Positions 26,605 through 35,117 of a DNA stretch of 64,000 nucleotides are shown here, in pieces. This DNA is from Nocardia aurantiaca (GTDB taxonomy: Bacteria > Actinomycetota > Actinomycetes > Mycobacteriales > Mycobacteriaceae). Position 1 is the stretch's first letter. Every line of letters begins with the position of its first letter. The stretch is taken from contig NZ_WMBB01000009.1 of NCBI RefSeq assembly GCF_009708175.1, forward strand, positions 310,001-374,000. The letters are read 5' to 3'. A model generated the notes under the pieces. The model searched no databases. It was not told the DNA's origin and saw only the letters and a list, made by a program, of their open reading frames with translations. The position numbers were made by a program, and so were the translations under genes.

Positions 26605-28125
26605 TTGGCTGAGCAGCTCCGGCCGGGCGTGGTCTTCGCCGGGTATCGGGTCGAGCGACTACTGGGTGCCGGCGGGATGGGCGAGGTGTACCTGGCCCAT
26701 GACCGGGACCTACCCAGGTTCGTCGCATTGAAGCTGCTCAACCGTGTGGCCAGCGACGATGACGAGACCCGTCAGCGCTTCCTGCGGGAGGCGAACATCA
26801 TTGCCCGGCTGTCGCATCCGAATATCGTCACCATCTACGCGCGCGGCGAGGAGCAGGGCCGGCTGTGGCTGGCCATGGCCTACGTCGACGGCTCGGATCT
26901 GGCCGCCGAACTGCTCGAGGGGCCCCTGGACCCCGAGCGCGCCGCCGCCATCACCGCCGATCTGGCGCGAGCCCTGGACTACGCTCACGACGCGGGCGTG
27001 CTGCACCGCGACGTCAAACCCGCCAATATCCTGCTGACCGCGCAGCCGCGAGAATGGGCGCTGCTCACCGACTTCGGCATCGCCGAGTCCCGGCACGAGG
27101 TCCGGGGCATCACCGAGAACGGTGAGGTGGTGGCCAGTTTCCAGTACACCGCCCCGGAACGATTCCACGGTGAGGCGCGCGTCGACCGCCGGGCCGATAT
27201 CTACTCCCTCGGCTGCACGCTGTTCGAAATGCTCACCGGCGCACCGCCGTTTGCCGACTCGGATCTGCCGCGTCTGATCTACCGGCACGTCCGGGCGCCG
27301 GTGCCGTCGGTGCGGGAGGGAAATCCGGCGCTGCCCGCCGCACTGGATCCGGTGCTGGCCAAGGCGATGGCGAAGAACCCCCGGGCCCGATTCGCCACCT
27401 GCACGGAGCTGTCCGTCGCCGTGAGCGAGGCGATCGCCGCATCGCGGCCCCGGACACCGGCCCCGCCGCCGCGGGAAACGCACGGTCACAAGACGATTTC
27501 ACCGTCCCGCCACCAGGCCACGCCACCGTCCCGTCCGTGGACGCGCTCGCGCTCGATGCTGGTGTTGCTCGCCGTCGCGCTGCTGGCCGGAGCCGCGGCC
27601 GCCGCCGTCGGAATCCTGACGACGCTCACCGATTCCGGTCCGCACGGTACGGCCGCGACCAGTTCCTCCGCCGCGGTGCCCAGCCGCCGCAGTGCGAGCG
27701 CGACCCCCACCACGATCAGCGCCTCCGCGGGCGCGGGACTGGCGGCCGACGGCTGCCAGTCCCGGCGCACGCCGGACGGGGTGACCGGCACCGATCCGGG
27801 CGGCATCGCCAGCGGTCCCGACGCCATCCTCGCCTTCGAGTACGCGTACTACGTGCTGCGCTCCGGCATCGTCGCACGGGAATTCGTCGCCGGGGATGCG
27901 GCGAACGTCGCCGATTCGGCGAAGATCCAGAGCGGCATCGACTCTCTGCCCATCGGCACTCGCTACTGCGTGCAGGTCAGCCGGATCGCGGCCGCCGACG
28001 ACGACCACTGGGCGGTGAAGGTCGCCCAGCAGCGTCCCGGCGAACTTCAGGACGTCTTCACCCAGACTGTCACCACCCGCACCGTCGGCAGCCGGACGCT
28101 GATCACCTCCATTGTCGAGGAGTAG
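26605..28125 (+). CDS. Membrane-anchored serine/threonine protein kinase
   Basis: 506 residues from TTG 26605, six bases after GGGAGG. The N-terminal kinase domain (about 10-275) has Gly loop GAGGMGEVY, catalytic Lys in VALKLL, HRDVKPANIL, DFGIA and APERF. A Pro/Arg-rich juxtamembrane linker is followed by one membrane helix (about 312-337) and an extracellular Ser/Ala-rich stalk with a small C-terminal domain. Pkn-type Hanks kinase sensing an outside signal. The extracellular domain has no PASTA repeats. It precedes the P450 pair, separated by a 127-base gap. Confidence 0.93.
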   Translation: MAEQLRPGVVFAGYRVERLLGAGGMGEVYLAHDRDLPRFVALKLLNRVASDDDETRQRFLREANIIARLSHPNIVTIYARGEEQGRLWLAMAYVDGSDLAAELLEGPLDPERAAAITADLARALDYAHDAGVLHRDVKPANILLTAQPREWALLTDFGIAESRHEVRGITENGEVVASFQYTAPERFHGEARVDRRADIYSLGCTLFEMLTGAPPFADSDLPRLIYRHVRAPVPSVREGNPALPAALDPVLAKAMAKNPRARFATCTELSVAVSEAIAASRPRTPAPPPRETHGHKTISPSRHQATPPSRPWTRSRSMLVLLAVALLAGAAAAAVGILTTLTDSGPHGTAATSSSAAVPSRRSASATPTTISASAGAGLAADGCQSRRTPDGVTGTDPGGIASGPDAILAFEYAYYVLRSGIVAREFVAGDAANVADSAKIQSGIDSLPIGTRYCVQVSRIAAADDDHWAVKVAQQRPGELQDVFTQTVTTRTVGSRTLITSIVEE

Positions 28126-28252
28126 CGGCGGCCATACGTGTTTCACAAAAAGGGTGGGTGTGTTCAACGGCTGCTAGGGTGCGAAGCGTTGACTCGATCG
28201 AGGTGACTCGGTGAGTTCGGTGAAAGTCGTTCGTCGGTAGGGAGTTTCGGTC

Positions 28253-29518
28253 TTGGAGACAGCAGGGGCACGGGGCGGGTTCTCGGGGACCGGGGGGTGT
28301 CCGGTGCGCGGAGGGTCGCCGGTTGGCATCGAGGAGCCCCGGATCCTGTTGGGCACACCGGAATTCGCGGCGGATCCACACCACGCCTACCGTGAGATGC
28401 GGCGGCAGCACGGGTCCATGGTGCCCATCGAGCTATCGCCCGGGGTGCCCGCGACGCTGGTGGTGAGCTACCGGACCGCGCTGCGAATCCTCAATGATCC
28501 CGAGCACTTTCCGGCCGACCCGCGGACCTGGCAGGAGACGATCCCCGAGGATTCACCGATCCGGCCGATGATGCAGTGGTACCCGAACGCGCTGCGCAAC
28601 GCGGGCGCGGCGCACACCCGGTACCGGCAGGCCTACACCGCGAGTATCGACGGGATCGACCTGCACGCCGTGCATTCCACCGTCGAGCAGATCGCGGGCC
28701 CGCTCATCGCGGGCCTCGCCGCCGAGGGCGGCGCCGACCTGGTATCGCAGTACGCGCTGCCGTTGGTATTCGATGTGCTCAACCAATTGGTGGGCTGCTC
28801 GGCCGAACTCGGGCAGCGGGTCGCCACCGGTATGGCCGCGCTGTTCGACACCGTCAATGCCGCGTGGGGCATGCAGACCCTCGCCGAGGCACTCATGGAA
28901 CTCATCGCCATGCGCCGTGCCGAGCCGGGCGACGATGTCACCTCGCGCATGGCCCACCACCCGGCCGCGCTCGATGACGAGGAGATGCTGTACCAGCTGG
29001 TCAGCTTCTACGGAGCGGGCATCGAGCCCATGCAGAACCTGATCAGTAACACCCTGCTGCTCATGCTCACCGACGACCGCTTCGGTGGAGATGTGCTGGG
29101 CGGCAGCCTGTCCACCCGCGACGCGCTCGACGAGGTGCTCTTCAACGACCCGCCGATGGCGAATTTCGCCATCAGCTATCCGCGCCAGCCCATCCTCATC
29201 GACACCACCTGGCTGCCCGCCCACCAGCCGGTTCTGATCAGCTTCGCCGCCTGCAACAACGATCCCGAGATCGCCGGCGGCGACCGCATCGGCAACCGAT
29301 CGCACCTGGCCTGGAGCGCGGGCCCGCACGCCTGCCCCGCTCGATCGGTGGCCTATCTGGTCGCGCAGACCGCGATCGACCAGCTGCTGGACGCGCTGCC
29401 CGATCTCGCGCTGGCCGTTCCGAAACATGAAATCTCCTGGCGTCCCGGCCCGTTCCACCGCGCCATGGTGGCACTGCCGGTCGAATTCCCGATTAGCCCC
29501 GCGCTGCGCGCGGTGTAA
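28253..29518 (+). CDS. Cytochrome P450 lacking the ExxR arginine (CYP157-like)
   Basis: 421 residues from TTG 28253 after GGGAG. The heme-ligand region is WSAGPHACPARS (Cys near 361). The K-helix motif, normally ExxR, reads EVLF, so the arginine is absent. The I-helix reads GAGIEPMQN, without the usual AGxxT threonine. Loss of ExxR is documented for the actinobacterial CYP157 family, which is typically encoded beside a CYP154 in conservons, and such a gene follows 10 bases downstream. Catalytic competence is uncertain. Confidence 0.88.
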   Translation: METAGARGGFSGTGGCPVRGGSPVGIEEPRILLGTPEFAADPHHAYREMRRQHGSMVPIELSPGVPATLVVSYRTALRILNDPEHFPADPRTWQETIPEDSPIRPMMQWYPNALRNAGAAHTRYRQAYTASIDGIDLHAVHSTVEQIAGPLIAGLAAEGGADLVSQYALPLVFDVLNQLVGCSAELGQRVATGMAALFDTVNAAWGMQTLAEALMELIAMRRAEPGDDVTSRMAHHPAALDDEEMLYQLVSFYGAGIEPMQNLISNTLLLMLTDDRFGGDVLGGSLSTRDALDEVLFNDPPMANFAISYPRQPILIDTTWLPAHQPVLISFAACNNDPEIAGGDRIGNRSHLAWSAGPHACPARSVAYLVAQTAIDQLLDALPDLALAVPKHEISWRPGPFHRAMVALPVEFPISPALRAV

Positions 29519-29528
29519 GGAGCGCTCC

Positions 29529-30752
29529 ATGTCCCAGAGCCCGATCGTGCTGGATGTCACCGGCACCGACATCCAAGGCGAATCCGCCCGGATTCGCGAG
29601 CAGGGCCCCGTCACGAAGGTCGAGTTGCCCGGCGGCGTGCCGGCGTGGTCGGTCACCGATCAGGCCGTGCTGAAAAGCCTGCTGGCCGACCCCCGTGTCT
29701 CCAAGGATCCCCGTCAACACTGGTCGGCGTTCATCAATGGGGAGATCACCGAGGCTTGGCCGCTGCTGCCGTGGGTGGCCGTGGAGAACATGTTCACCGC
29801 CTACGGTTCCGATCACCGACGGCTGCGAAAGCTGGTGTCCCCGGCCTTCACTCATCGCCGCACCACCGGCATGCGCGTGCGCATCGAGGCCATCGTCGCC
29901 GAACTGCTCGATGAACTGGCCGCGCTGCCCGCGGGCTCGCAGGTCGACCTGCGCTCGCTCTACGCCTATCCGGTTCCGATCCGCGTGATCAGCGGACTGG
30001 TGGGCGTGCCCGAACACCTCGACGCCGCCATTCACAAGTGTGTCGACGGGTTCTTCGACGGCTCGCTCACCGCCGAGGAGTCCATGGCCAACTTCCTCGA
30101 CATGTACGAGCGGGTGGGCGAACTCGTGGCCTACCGCCGGGAGCACCCCGGCGACGACATCACCAGCGCCATGATCGCCGAGCGCGACGAGGACGGCTCG
30201 CAGCTGACCGAGAAGGAACTCGTCGAAACCCTCATGCTCGTGATCAATGCCGGGCACGAGACCACCGTGAACCTGCTCGACCAGGCCATCGTCGCCCTGC
30301 TCACGCACCCCGAGCAGCTGGCCGCCGTCCTTGCCGACGAGGCGTCGTGGGCCGATGTGATCGAGGAGACCCTGCGGTTCCAGTCCCCCGTCGCGCACCT
30401 GCCGCTGCGCTATGCGGTGGAAGACATCGAGGGCGACGGCTTCACCATCCCCAAGGGCGAGGCCATCCTGGCCTCCTACGCGGGCGCCAGCCGCGACCCG
30501 CAGATCCATGGTGCGACCACCGACCAGTTCGACATTCACCGCGACACCAAGGAACAGCACGTCGCCTTCGGGCACGGCGCGCACCACTGCCTGGGCGCCC
30601 CGCTGGCCCGCCTCGAGGCGACCATCGCGCTGCCCGCCCTGTTCGAGCGCTTCCCGAAGCTCCGGTTGGCCACGGACGCAAAGGATTTGACCCCGCTCGG
30701 CAGTTTCATCTCCAACGGCCACACCAGCCTGCCGGTCTTCCTGGGCGAGTGA
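29529..30752 (+). CDS. Cytochrome P450 (CYP154-like)
   Basis: 407 residues from ATG 29529 with AAGGAG upstream. All canonical motifs are present: I-helix NAGHETT, K-helix EETLR and heme loop FGHGAHHCLGAPLARLE. The N-terminus (DIQGESARIREQGPVTKVEL) is typical of CYP154 and CYP107-like enzymes. CYP154 members hydroxylate steroids or macrolides; the substrate here is unknown, and the electron donor (ferredoxin and reductase) is not encoded nearby. Same transcript as the preceding P450. Confidence 0.93.
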   Translation: MSQSPIVLDVTGTDIQGESARIREQGPVTKVELPGGVPAWSVTDQAVLKSLLADPRVSKDPRQHWSAFINGEITEAWPLLPWVAVENMFTAYGSDHRRLRKLVSPAFTHRRTTGMRVRIEAIVAELLDELAALPAGSQVDLRSLYAYPVPIRVISGLVGVPEHLDAAIHKCVDGFFDGSLTAEESMANFLDMYERVGELVAYRREHPGDDITSAMIAERDEDGSQLTEKELVETLMLVINAGHETTVNLLDQAIVALLTHPEQLAAVLADEASWADVIEETLRFQSPVAHLPLRYAVEDIEGDGFTIPKGEAILASYAGASRDPQIHGATTDQFDIHRDTKEQHVAFGHGAHHCLGAPLARLEATIALPALFERFPKLRLATDAKDLTPLGSFISNGHTSLPVFLGE

Positions 30753-30759
30753 CACCGCG

Positions 30760-30794
30760 CCGCGGGCTGAGCGAGCGCCGCTCAGCCCGCGGCA
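30760..30794. terminator. Hairpin after the P450 pair
   Basis: Perfect 15-bp stem (GCCGCGGGCTGAGCG with its complement) and a five-base loop, eight bases after the P450 stop. No T-run follows, as is common for actinobacterial terminators. Confidence 0.65.
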
Positions 30795-31064
30795 CTGGTT
30801 GGAATTCCCGCCGTGTCGTGGGTGTCTTTGTGCGCCACGGGAATTCCGTGCAACGGACCGGGCTCGTTGCCAGCGGCGAACCCGGTCCGCTGCACGGGCA
30901 GCGTCGAGCCCCTGCTCGCCCACCAGCGTGACAATGGCATTCACCTTGGGATTGACCCGCTCGATCCGGTCCAGATGGGCGCGCACCATCTCGACGGCCG
31001 AGCGGTGGCGGGCGCGCAGCCGGTCGGCCAGCCCCCGTGCGGAGGCTCAACAGATGTCGGAGTC
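30785..31064 (-). pseudogene. N-terminal fragment of an amidase
   Basis: The minus strand reads SARGLADRLRARHRSAVEMV and RAHLDRIERVNPKVNAIVTL up to VGEQGLDAARAADR. It then shifts frame to EPGPLHGIPVAHKDTHDTAG and stops. This is the opening of amidase-signature family enzymes, including the catalytic-lysine VAHKD segment. A TGA lies before the first part, and the Ser-cis-Ser half is gone. It fills most of the 500-base gap downstream of the P450 pair. Confidence 0.75.
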
Positions 31065-31255
31065 CACCGGCGCTCCCCCTGGGGAGGATGCGATTGTGTA
31101 TCGCGGCGGCCCGTCAGGATTCGTGCCTCGCCGGGTGGTGCGGTGCTCCGTGTGATGGGTTCGGGCCCGGACCATCGACGTCGGCTGCGATACTGGCCGT
31201 GCGTCTTTCCGAGTGTGTTCAGCGATTCAGGTCCGTCACACAGGAGGAACGAACC

Positions 31256-31663
31256 ATGGTCACCATCCGGAATCGGCATCGATCCGCCACCACTGCCGCC
31301 GTGCTCGCGGCCCTCGGCGCGAGCGCTCTGCTCGCCGCGGCGCCCGCACAGGCCGCCAACACCATAAGCGTGAACGCGGCCGGGGCGTCGGCCGTGGATA
31401 TCGACTACACCTGCGAGGCGTCCGCGGGCGTCGCCAGCATTCAGGCCATGGTCGGCGACCCCAACGCGGAACGACCGGCCGCTACCGGCACGCAAACCGC
31501 CGTCATCTGCGACGGCTCCCCGCACACCACGACCATCCCGCTCATCGCGGCGGCGGGGGAGCCGCGCTTGGCAACCGGCGCTGCGGTGCAGGTCCGGGCC
31601 GCGCTGGTCGATCAGAACCAGACCGTCGTATCCGGCACCGCGAAGCTGGTCATGCTCGTCTGA
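31256..31663 (+). CDS. Small secreted protein of unknown function
   Basis: 135 residues. ATG 31256 follows AGGAGG. Signal peptide about 1-31 (LAAAPAQA cleavage). The mature part is Ala/Val/Thr-rich, beta-type, with two Cys (DYTCEA, AVICDG) probably disulfide-linked. No family recognised. A GATACT hexamer near 31190 may be its -10 element. A 33-base tandem repeat starts three bases after the stop. Confidence 0.72.
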   Translation: MVTIRNRHRSATTAAVLAALGASALLAAAPAQAANTISVNAAGASAVDIDYTCEASAGVASIQAMVGDPNAERPAATGTQTAVICDGSPHTTTIPLIAAAGEPRLATGAAVQVRAALVDQNQTVVSGTAKLVMLV

Positions 31664-31666
31664 ACC

Positions 31667-31732
31667 TTCGGTGTGCAAGCTGTACTCTGCACGAGAGCAT
31701 TCGGTGTGCAAGCTGTACTCTGCACGACAGCA
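31667..31732. repeat. Two tandem 33-bp units
   Basis: Units 31667-31699 and 31700-31732 are identical except for one base near the end (G/C). Each contains GTGCA-N10-TGCAC arms. They lie between the secreted-protein stop and the esterase gene, so they may be an operator pair or a transcript-end structure. There are no spacers, so this is not CRISPR. Confidence 0.85.
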
Positions 31733-31883
31733 TTAAGAAACCTGCCGTTATCAAGGGGCTGTCAGACTCGCCGCCGCGCGCCCGATGCACACCTTGTCGG
31801 GCCGTGGACGGCTGCCGCCGTCGGAGCACAACAGTCCGCCCGGGCCTTGCCGCCGGCGGCACACGAGGACGAGGACCCCTGAT

Positions 31884-32936
31884 TTGCGATACCGCTCGAT
31901 CATGTGCAGCGTGGCAGTAACGGCAGTGGCGGGTCTCGTCGCGTTGTCCTCGACGCCCTTCGATCTGGCGGCGAACGCCGAACCCGATGTGATGGTGCCC
32001 GCCGATCCGGCGACGACCCCGGTAGCGCCGGACGGTTCGACCATCGTGGGCACCCGCGTCATCGACGGCCGACACCTCGAACTCACCGTGCACTCCGCCG
32101 CCATGAACCTCGACTTTCCGGTCGACGTGCAGCGCCCGGCCGACGCCTCCGTGCCGCGTCCGGTGCTCTACATGCTCAGCGGCGGCAGCGGCGGCAAGGG
32201 CGCGGCCTCATGGGATCGCCGCACCAATGCCTTCGACTTCCTGGCCGACAAGGATGTCAATGTGGTGCAACCGATCGGCGGGGCGGCCTCCTACTACGCG
32301 GACTGGCGGCAACCGGACCCGCGGCTCGGCGTCATGAAATGGACGACCTACCTGACCGAGGAACTGCCACCGCTCATCGACGCCGCCCTCGGCGCGAACG
32401 GCGTGAACGGGCTGGTGGGCGTGTCGATGTCGGGTACCTCGGTGTTGCAGCTGCCGATCGCGAAGCCGGGGCTGTACCGCTCGGTGGCGGCCTACAGCGG
32501 CTGCGCGCGCATCGCCGATCCGGTCGGAGAGGCCTACGTTCGGATCACGGTCGGGTTCGGCGGCGGCGACGCGGGCAATATGTACGGTCCGCCCGGTGAC
32601 CCGATGTGGGCGGCCAACGACCCGTACCTGCACGCCGAAGGATTGCGCGGCCTGGACCTCTACCTGTCCAGCGGCAATGGAATGCCCGGTCCCCATGACA
32701 AGGTCACCGATCGCCACTTCGCCGGCGCCGGGGATAACCTCGCGAATCAGATCCTGGTGGGCGGCATTCTCGAGGCCGCCGTCGACCAGTGCACGCGCGC
32801 CATGTCCGACCGGCTCGAGGAGCTGGGGATCCCGGCCACCGTGAGGCTGCACCCGTACGGCACCCACTCCTGGGGCTACTGGGACGACGAGCTGCCCGCG
32901 TCTTGGCCGACACTGGCCCACGGCCTCGGCCTGTAG
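31884..32936 (+). CDS. Antigen-85-like mycolyltransferase/esterase
   Basis: 350 residues from TTG 31884 with GAGGAC upstream; ATG 31902 is an alternative. Signal peptide about 1-31. The mature alpha/beta-hydrolase shows YMLSGGSGGKGAASWD, a tryptophan/tyrosine-rich WTTYLTEELPPLI, the nucleophile in GVSMSGTSVL and the catalytic His in GTHSWGYW. This is the esterase D/antigen 85 family, which transfers mycolic acids to arabinogalactan or trehalose in the cell envelope. It supports a mycolate-bearing host. Confidence 0.9.
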   Translation: MRYRSIMCSVAVTAVAGLVALSSTPFDLAANAEPDVMVPADPATTPVAPDGSTIVGTRVIDGRHLELTVHSAAMNLDFPVDVQRPADASVPRPVLYMLSGGSGGKGAASWDRRTNAFDFLADKDVNVVQPIGGAASYYADWRQPDPRLGVMKWTTYLTEELPPLIDAALGANGVNGLVGVSMSGTSVLQLPIAKPGLYRSVAAYSGCARIADPVGEAYVRITVGFGGGDAGNMYGPPGDPMWAANDPYLHAEGLRGLDLYLSSGNGMPGPHDKVTDRHFAGAGDNLANQILVGGILEAAVDQCTRAMSDRLEELGIPATVRLHPYGTHSWGYWDDELPASWPTLAHGLGL

Positions 32937-32940
32937 CGCA

Positions 32941-33465
32941 TCACTTCTCTTCCGGCGGTAGGTGTTCGAGCGCCCACCGGGCCCAATCCCGGTTCAAGGC
33001 GGTGATGCGCGCGCCGTACTCCAGGGCCAGGTGGCCGTACTGGGACAGGTCGCTGTCGCTCCAGTCGATGGCCTGCTCCAGCTCGTTCAGCTCGGCATGC
33101 GCGCGGGCCGCCCGCTCCTCGATTCCGGCGAGATAGGCGCGGGCCTGCGCGGGTGGGATGGCGCCGAGGAAGAAAACCCGCAGCAGGGTCTCGTTGCGGG
33201 TCACCGCTTTGGGCTTCGTGGTGGTCAGCCAGGTGCGCAGGTCGTCCAGTCCGGTGTCGGTGATGGTGTATTCCTTGCGGCCGCGCGGACCTTCATCGGT
33301 GACCGCGATGAGCCCGGCATCGGAGAGCTTGGTGAGCTCGGTATAGATCTGACTCTGCGTCGCGGGCCAGACGTTGGCCAGCGACACCTTGAAGGTCCGC
33401 AGCAGGTCATAGCCGCTGGCGGGACCGTCGGACAGCAGTCCTAGCAGGGCGTACCGGAGACTCAT
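32941..33465 (-). CDS. PadR family transcriptional regulator
   Basis: 174 residues from ATG 33465 with AAGGTGG upstream. N-terminal PadR winged helix (about 1-80): YALLGLLSDGPASGYDLLRT and QSQIYTELTKLSDAGLIAV. A C-terminal helical Vir-like dimerisation domain (about 95-170) follows. It diverges from a carotenoid oxygenase gene across a long imperfect dyad (33479-33539) that overlaps both promoters, so PadR probably represses both. Converges on the esterase gene with four bases between stops. Confidence 0.9.
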   Translation of the reverse strand: MSLRYALLGLLSDGPASGYDLLRTFKVSLANVWPATQSQIYTELTKLSDAGLIAVTDEGPRGRKEYTITDTGLDDLRTWLTTTKPKAVTRNETLLRVFFLGAIPPAQARAYLAGIEERAARAHAELNELEQAIDWSDSDLSQYGHLALEYGARITALNRDWARWALEHLPPEEK

Positions 33466-33478
33466 GCCCACCACCTTA

Positions 33479-33539
33479 CATTCCAGTATTGACATGTCGA
33501 GAATGGACGCTCAATCTTGGACGTGTCAGAACTGGAATG
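33479..33539. promoter_or_regulatory. Long dyad operator overlapping divergent promoters
   Basis: Outer arms CATTCCAGT (33479-33487) and ACTGGAATG (33531-33539) are exact complements; inner arms TGACATGTC and GACGTGTCA match with one mismatch. A plus-strand TTGACA (33489-33494) with CAATCT 17 bases on, and a similar CTGACA on the minus strand, place both promoters inside the dyad. Confidence 0.7.
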
Positions 33540-33630
33540 TCGTGTCGCCGAGCAGCTCCCGTCGTGATGTACCCGAGCCGGGGCATGGGCCGCCCTCGCG
33601 AATCGACCACTCGAGAAACAGGTTTCGACC

Positions 33631-34935
33631 ATGACCGCGCCAGCGCACCTCACCGGCAACTACGCACCCGTCACCGACGAGATCACCGTCCACGAATTGC
33701 CCTGCACCGGCACGATTCCCGAGGAGCTGACCGGCTGGTACCTGCGGAACGGTCCCAATCCGCACACCATGGCCTCCAAGCACTGGTTCCTCGGGGACGG
33801 CATGGTGCACGGCGTGCGTATCGAGAGCGGGCGCGCGGTGTCGTACCGCAATCGGTGGGTGCGCACCAGCACCTTCACCGACGGGGCCACGGGCCGGAAC
33901 GCGCAGGGTCGGCGGGATTTCACCGCGGGGGTGGCGAATACGCACGTCATCCGGCACGCCGGACGCACGTTCGCGCTCGTCGAATCCTCGTTCCCGTACG
34001 AATTGACCTGTGACCTGGACACTCTGGGCCCGCACGATTTCGACGGCAAGCTCACCACCGCCATGACCGCGCACCCCAAGACCTGCCCGGTCACGGGGGA
34101 GCTGCACTTCTTCGGCTACGACTTCGCCGAGCCGTATCTGACCTACCATCGCGCGAACTCGGCGGGCACGCTCGAGCTCAGCCGGCCCATCGACGTCCCG
34201 GCCGCGACCATGCATCACGACTTCGCCCTCACCGCGAACCATGTCGTCTTCATGGATCTGCCGGTGCTTTTCGACCTCCCGACCGCCATGGCCGGAGGGG
34301 GCATGCCATTCCGATGGAACGACGCCTACCAGGCCCGCCTGGGTGTGCTGCGCCGCGACGACCCGCACGGGGCCGTGCGCTGGTTCCCCATCGAGCCCTG
34401 CTACGTCTTCCACACCCTCAACGCCTATGACGAACCGGGCCGGATCGTGCTGCACGTGATGCGCTATCCGAGCCTGTGGCGGGAGGACTCGCAGGGCTTC
34501 GACGAGGGGGCGACGCTGTGGCGCTGGACCGTCGACCTCACCACCGGGACCGTCCGCGAGGATCAGATGGATGACCGGGCCGCGGAATTCCCGCGCATCG
34601 ACGACCGGCTCGCGGGGCTGGACTCCCGCTACGGCCACGTGTCGGTCTCCGACGGCGAGCACGGCGCACTGCTGCGCTACGACCTCCACACCGGCTCGAG
34701 TACGGTCCACGATCTCGGACCCGGCCGCCTGCCCGCCGAGGCGTCCTTCGCCCCTGCCGATGAAACCCCCGGCGGCGCGGGCTATCTCATGAGCTATGTC
34801 TACGACGCCGCGCAGGACCGCAGCGACCTGGTCATTCTCGACGCGACCGACCTCGCGGCACGACCCGTAGCCACCATCCACCTGCCGCGCCGCGTCCCCC
34901 ACGGCTTCCACGGCAACTGGCTGCCCGACCACTGA
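33631..34935 (+). CDS. Carotenoid cleavage oxygenase family protein
   Basis: 434 residues. Seven-bladed RPE65/CCD-type fold with the four iron-ligand His regions visible: TAHPKTCPVTGELHFF, MHHDFALTANH, VFHTLNAYDE and HGFHGNWLP. The N-terminus has YLRNGPNPH and WFLGDGMVHG, family hallmarks. Cleaves a double bond in carotenoids, apocarotenoids or stilbenes such as lignostilbene; substrate not decidable. Likely PadR-controlled from the shared operator. The start ATG 33631 has only a weak ribosome binding site. Confidence 0.92.
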   Translation: MTAPAHLTGNYAPVTDEITVHELPCTGTIPEELTGWYLRNGPNPHTMASKHWFLGDGMVHGVRIESGRAVSYRNRWVRTSTFTDGATGRNAQGRRDFTAGVANTHVIRHAGRTFALVESSFPYELTCDLDTLGPHDFDGKLTTAMTAHPKTCPVTGELHFFGYDFAEPYLTYHRANSAGTLELSRPIDVPAATMHHDFALTANHVVFMDLPVLFDLPTAMAGGGMPFRWNDAYQARLGVLRRDDPHGAVRWFPIEPCYVFHTLNAYDEPGRIVLHVMRYPSLWREDSQGFDEGATLWRWTVDLTTGTVREDQMDDRAAEFPRIDDRLAGLDSRYGHVSVSDGEHGALLRYDLHTGSSTVHDLGPGRLPAEASFAPADETPGGAGYLMSYVYDAAQDRSDLVILDATDLAARPVATIHLPRRVPHGFHGNWLPDH

Positions 34936-35117
34936 TCCGCGGCGGCCGTGCGCCGAGGCGAGCGAACAGACCGGGAATACCGTCGCACCCGGTCTGCGCC
35001 CGATTCCGAGTGAGTTCACCGGTTCCGGCCGCCTCCGCAACGTCCTGCTCGGCGCGACCGCGAACCTCGTTGTCTACCCCGGCGAGGGTGCGACGTTGAC
35101 GATGGCGCGGTCCTGAC
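34936..35117. other. Short intergenic region with a coding-like tail
   Basis: One plus-strand frame (about 34955-35113) reads RLRNVLLGATANLVVYPGEG and ends at a TGA, with strong GC bias at third positions but no start codon. It may be the end of a lost gene; no family recognised. Confidence 0.25.

Noticed and set aside
30760..30794. Insertion-sequence terminal repeat
   Set aside because: The two 15-base arms are only five bases apart and follow a stop codon, which fits a terminator hairpin; no transposase is nearby.
29493..30989. 498-codon minus-strand frame opposite the CYP154-like gene
   Set aside because: Mostly shadow; only its first 30 or so codons (30900-30989) are meaningful, as part of the amidase remnant.
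31667..31732. Possible CRISPR array
   Set aside because: Only two units, directly abutting with no spacer and no cas genes.
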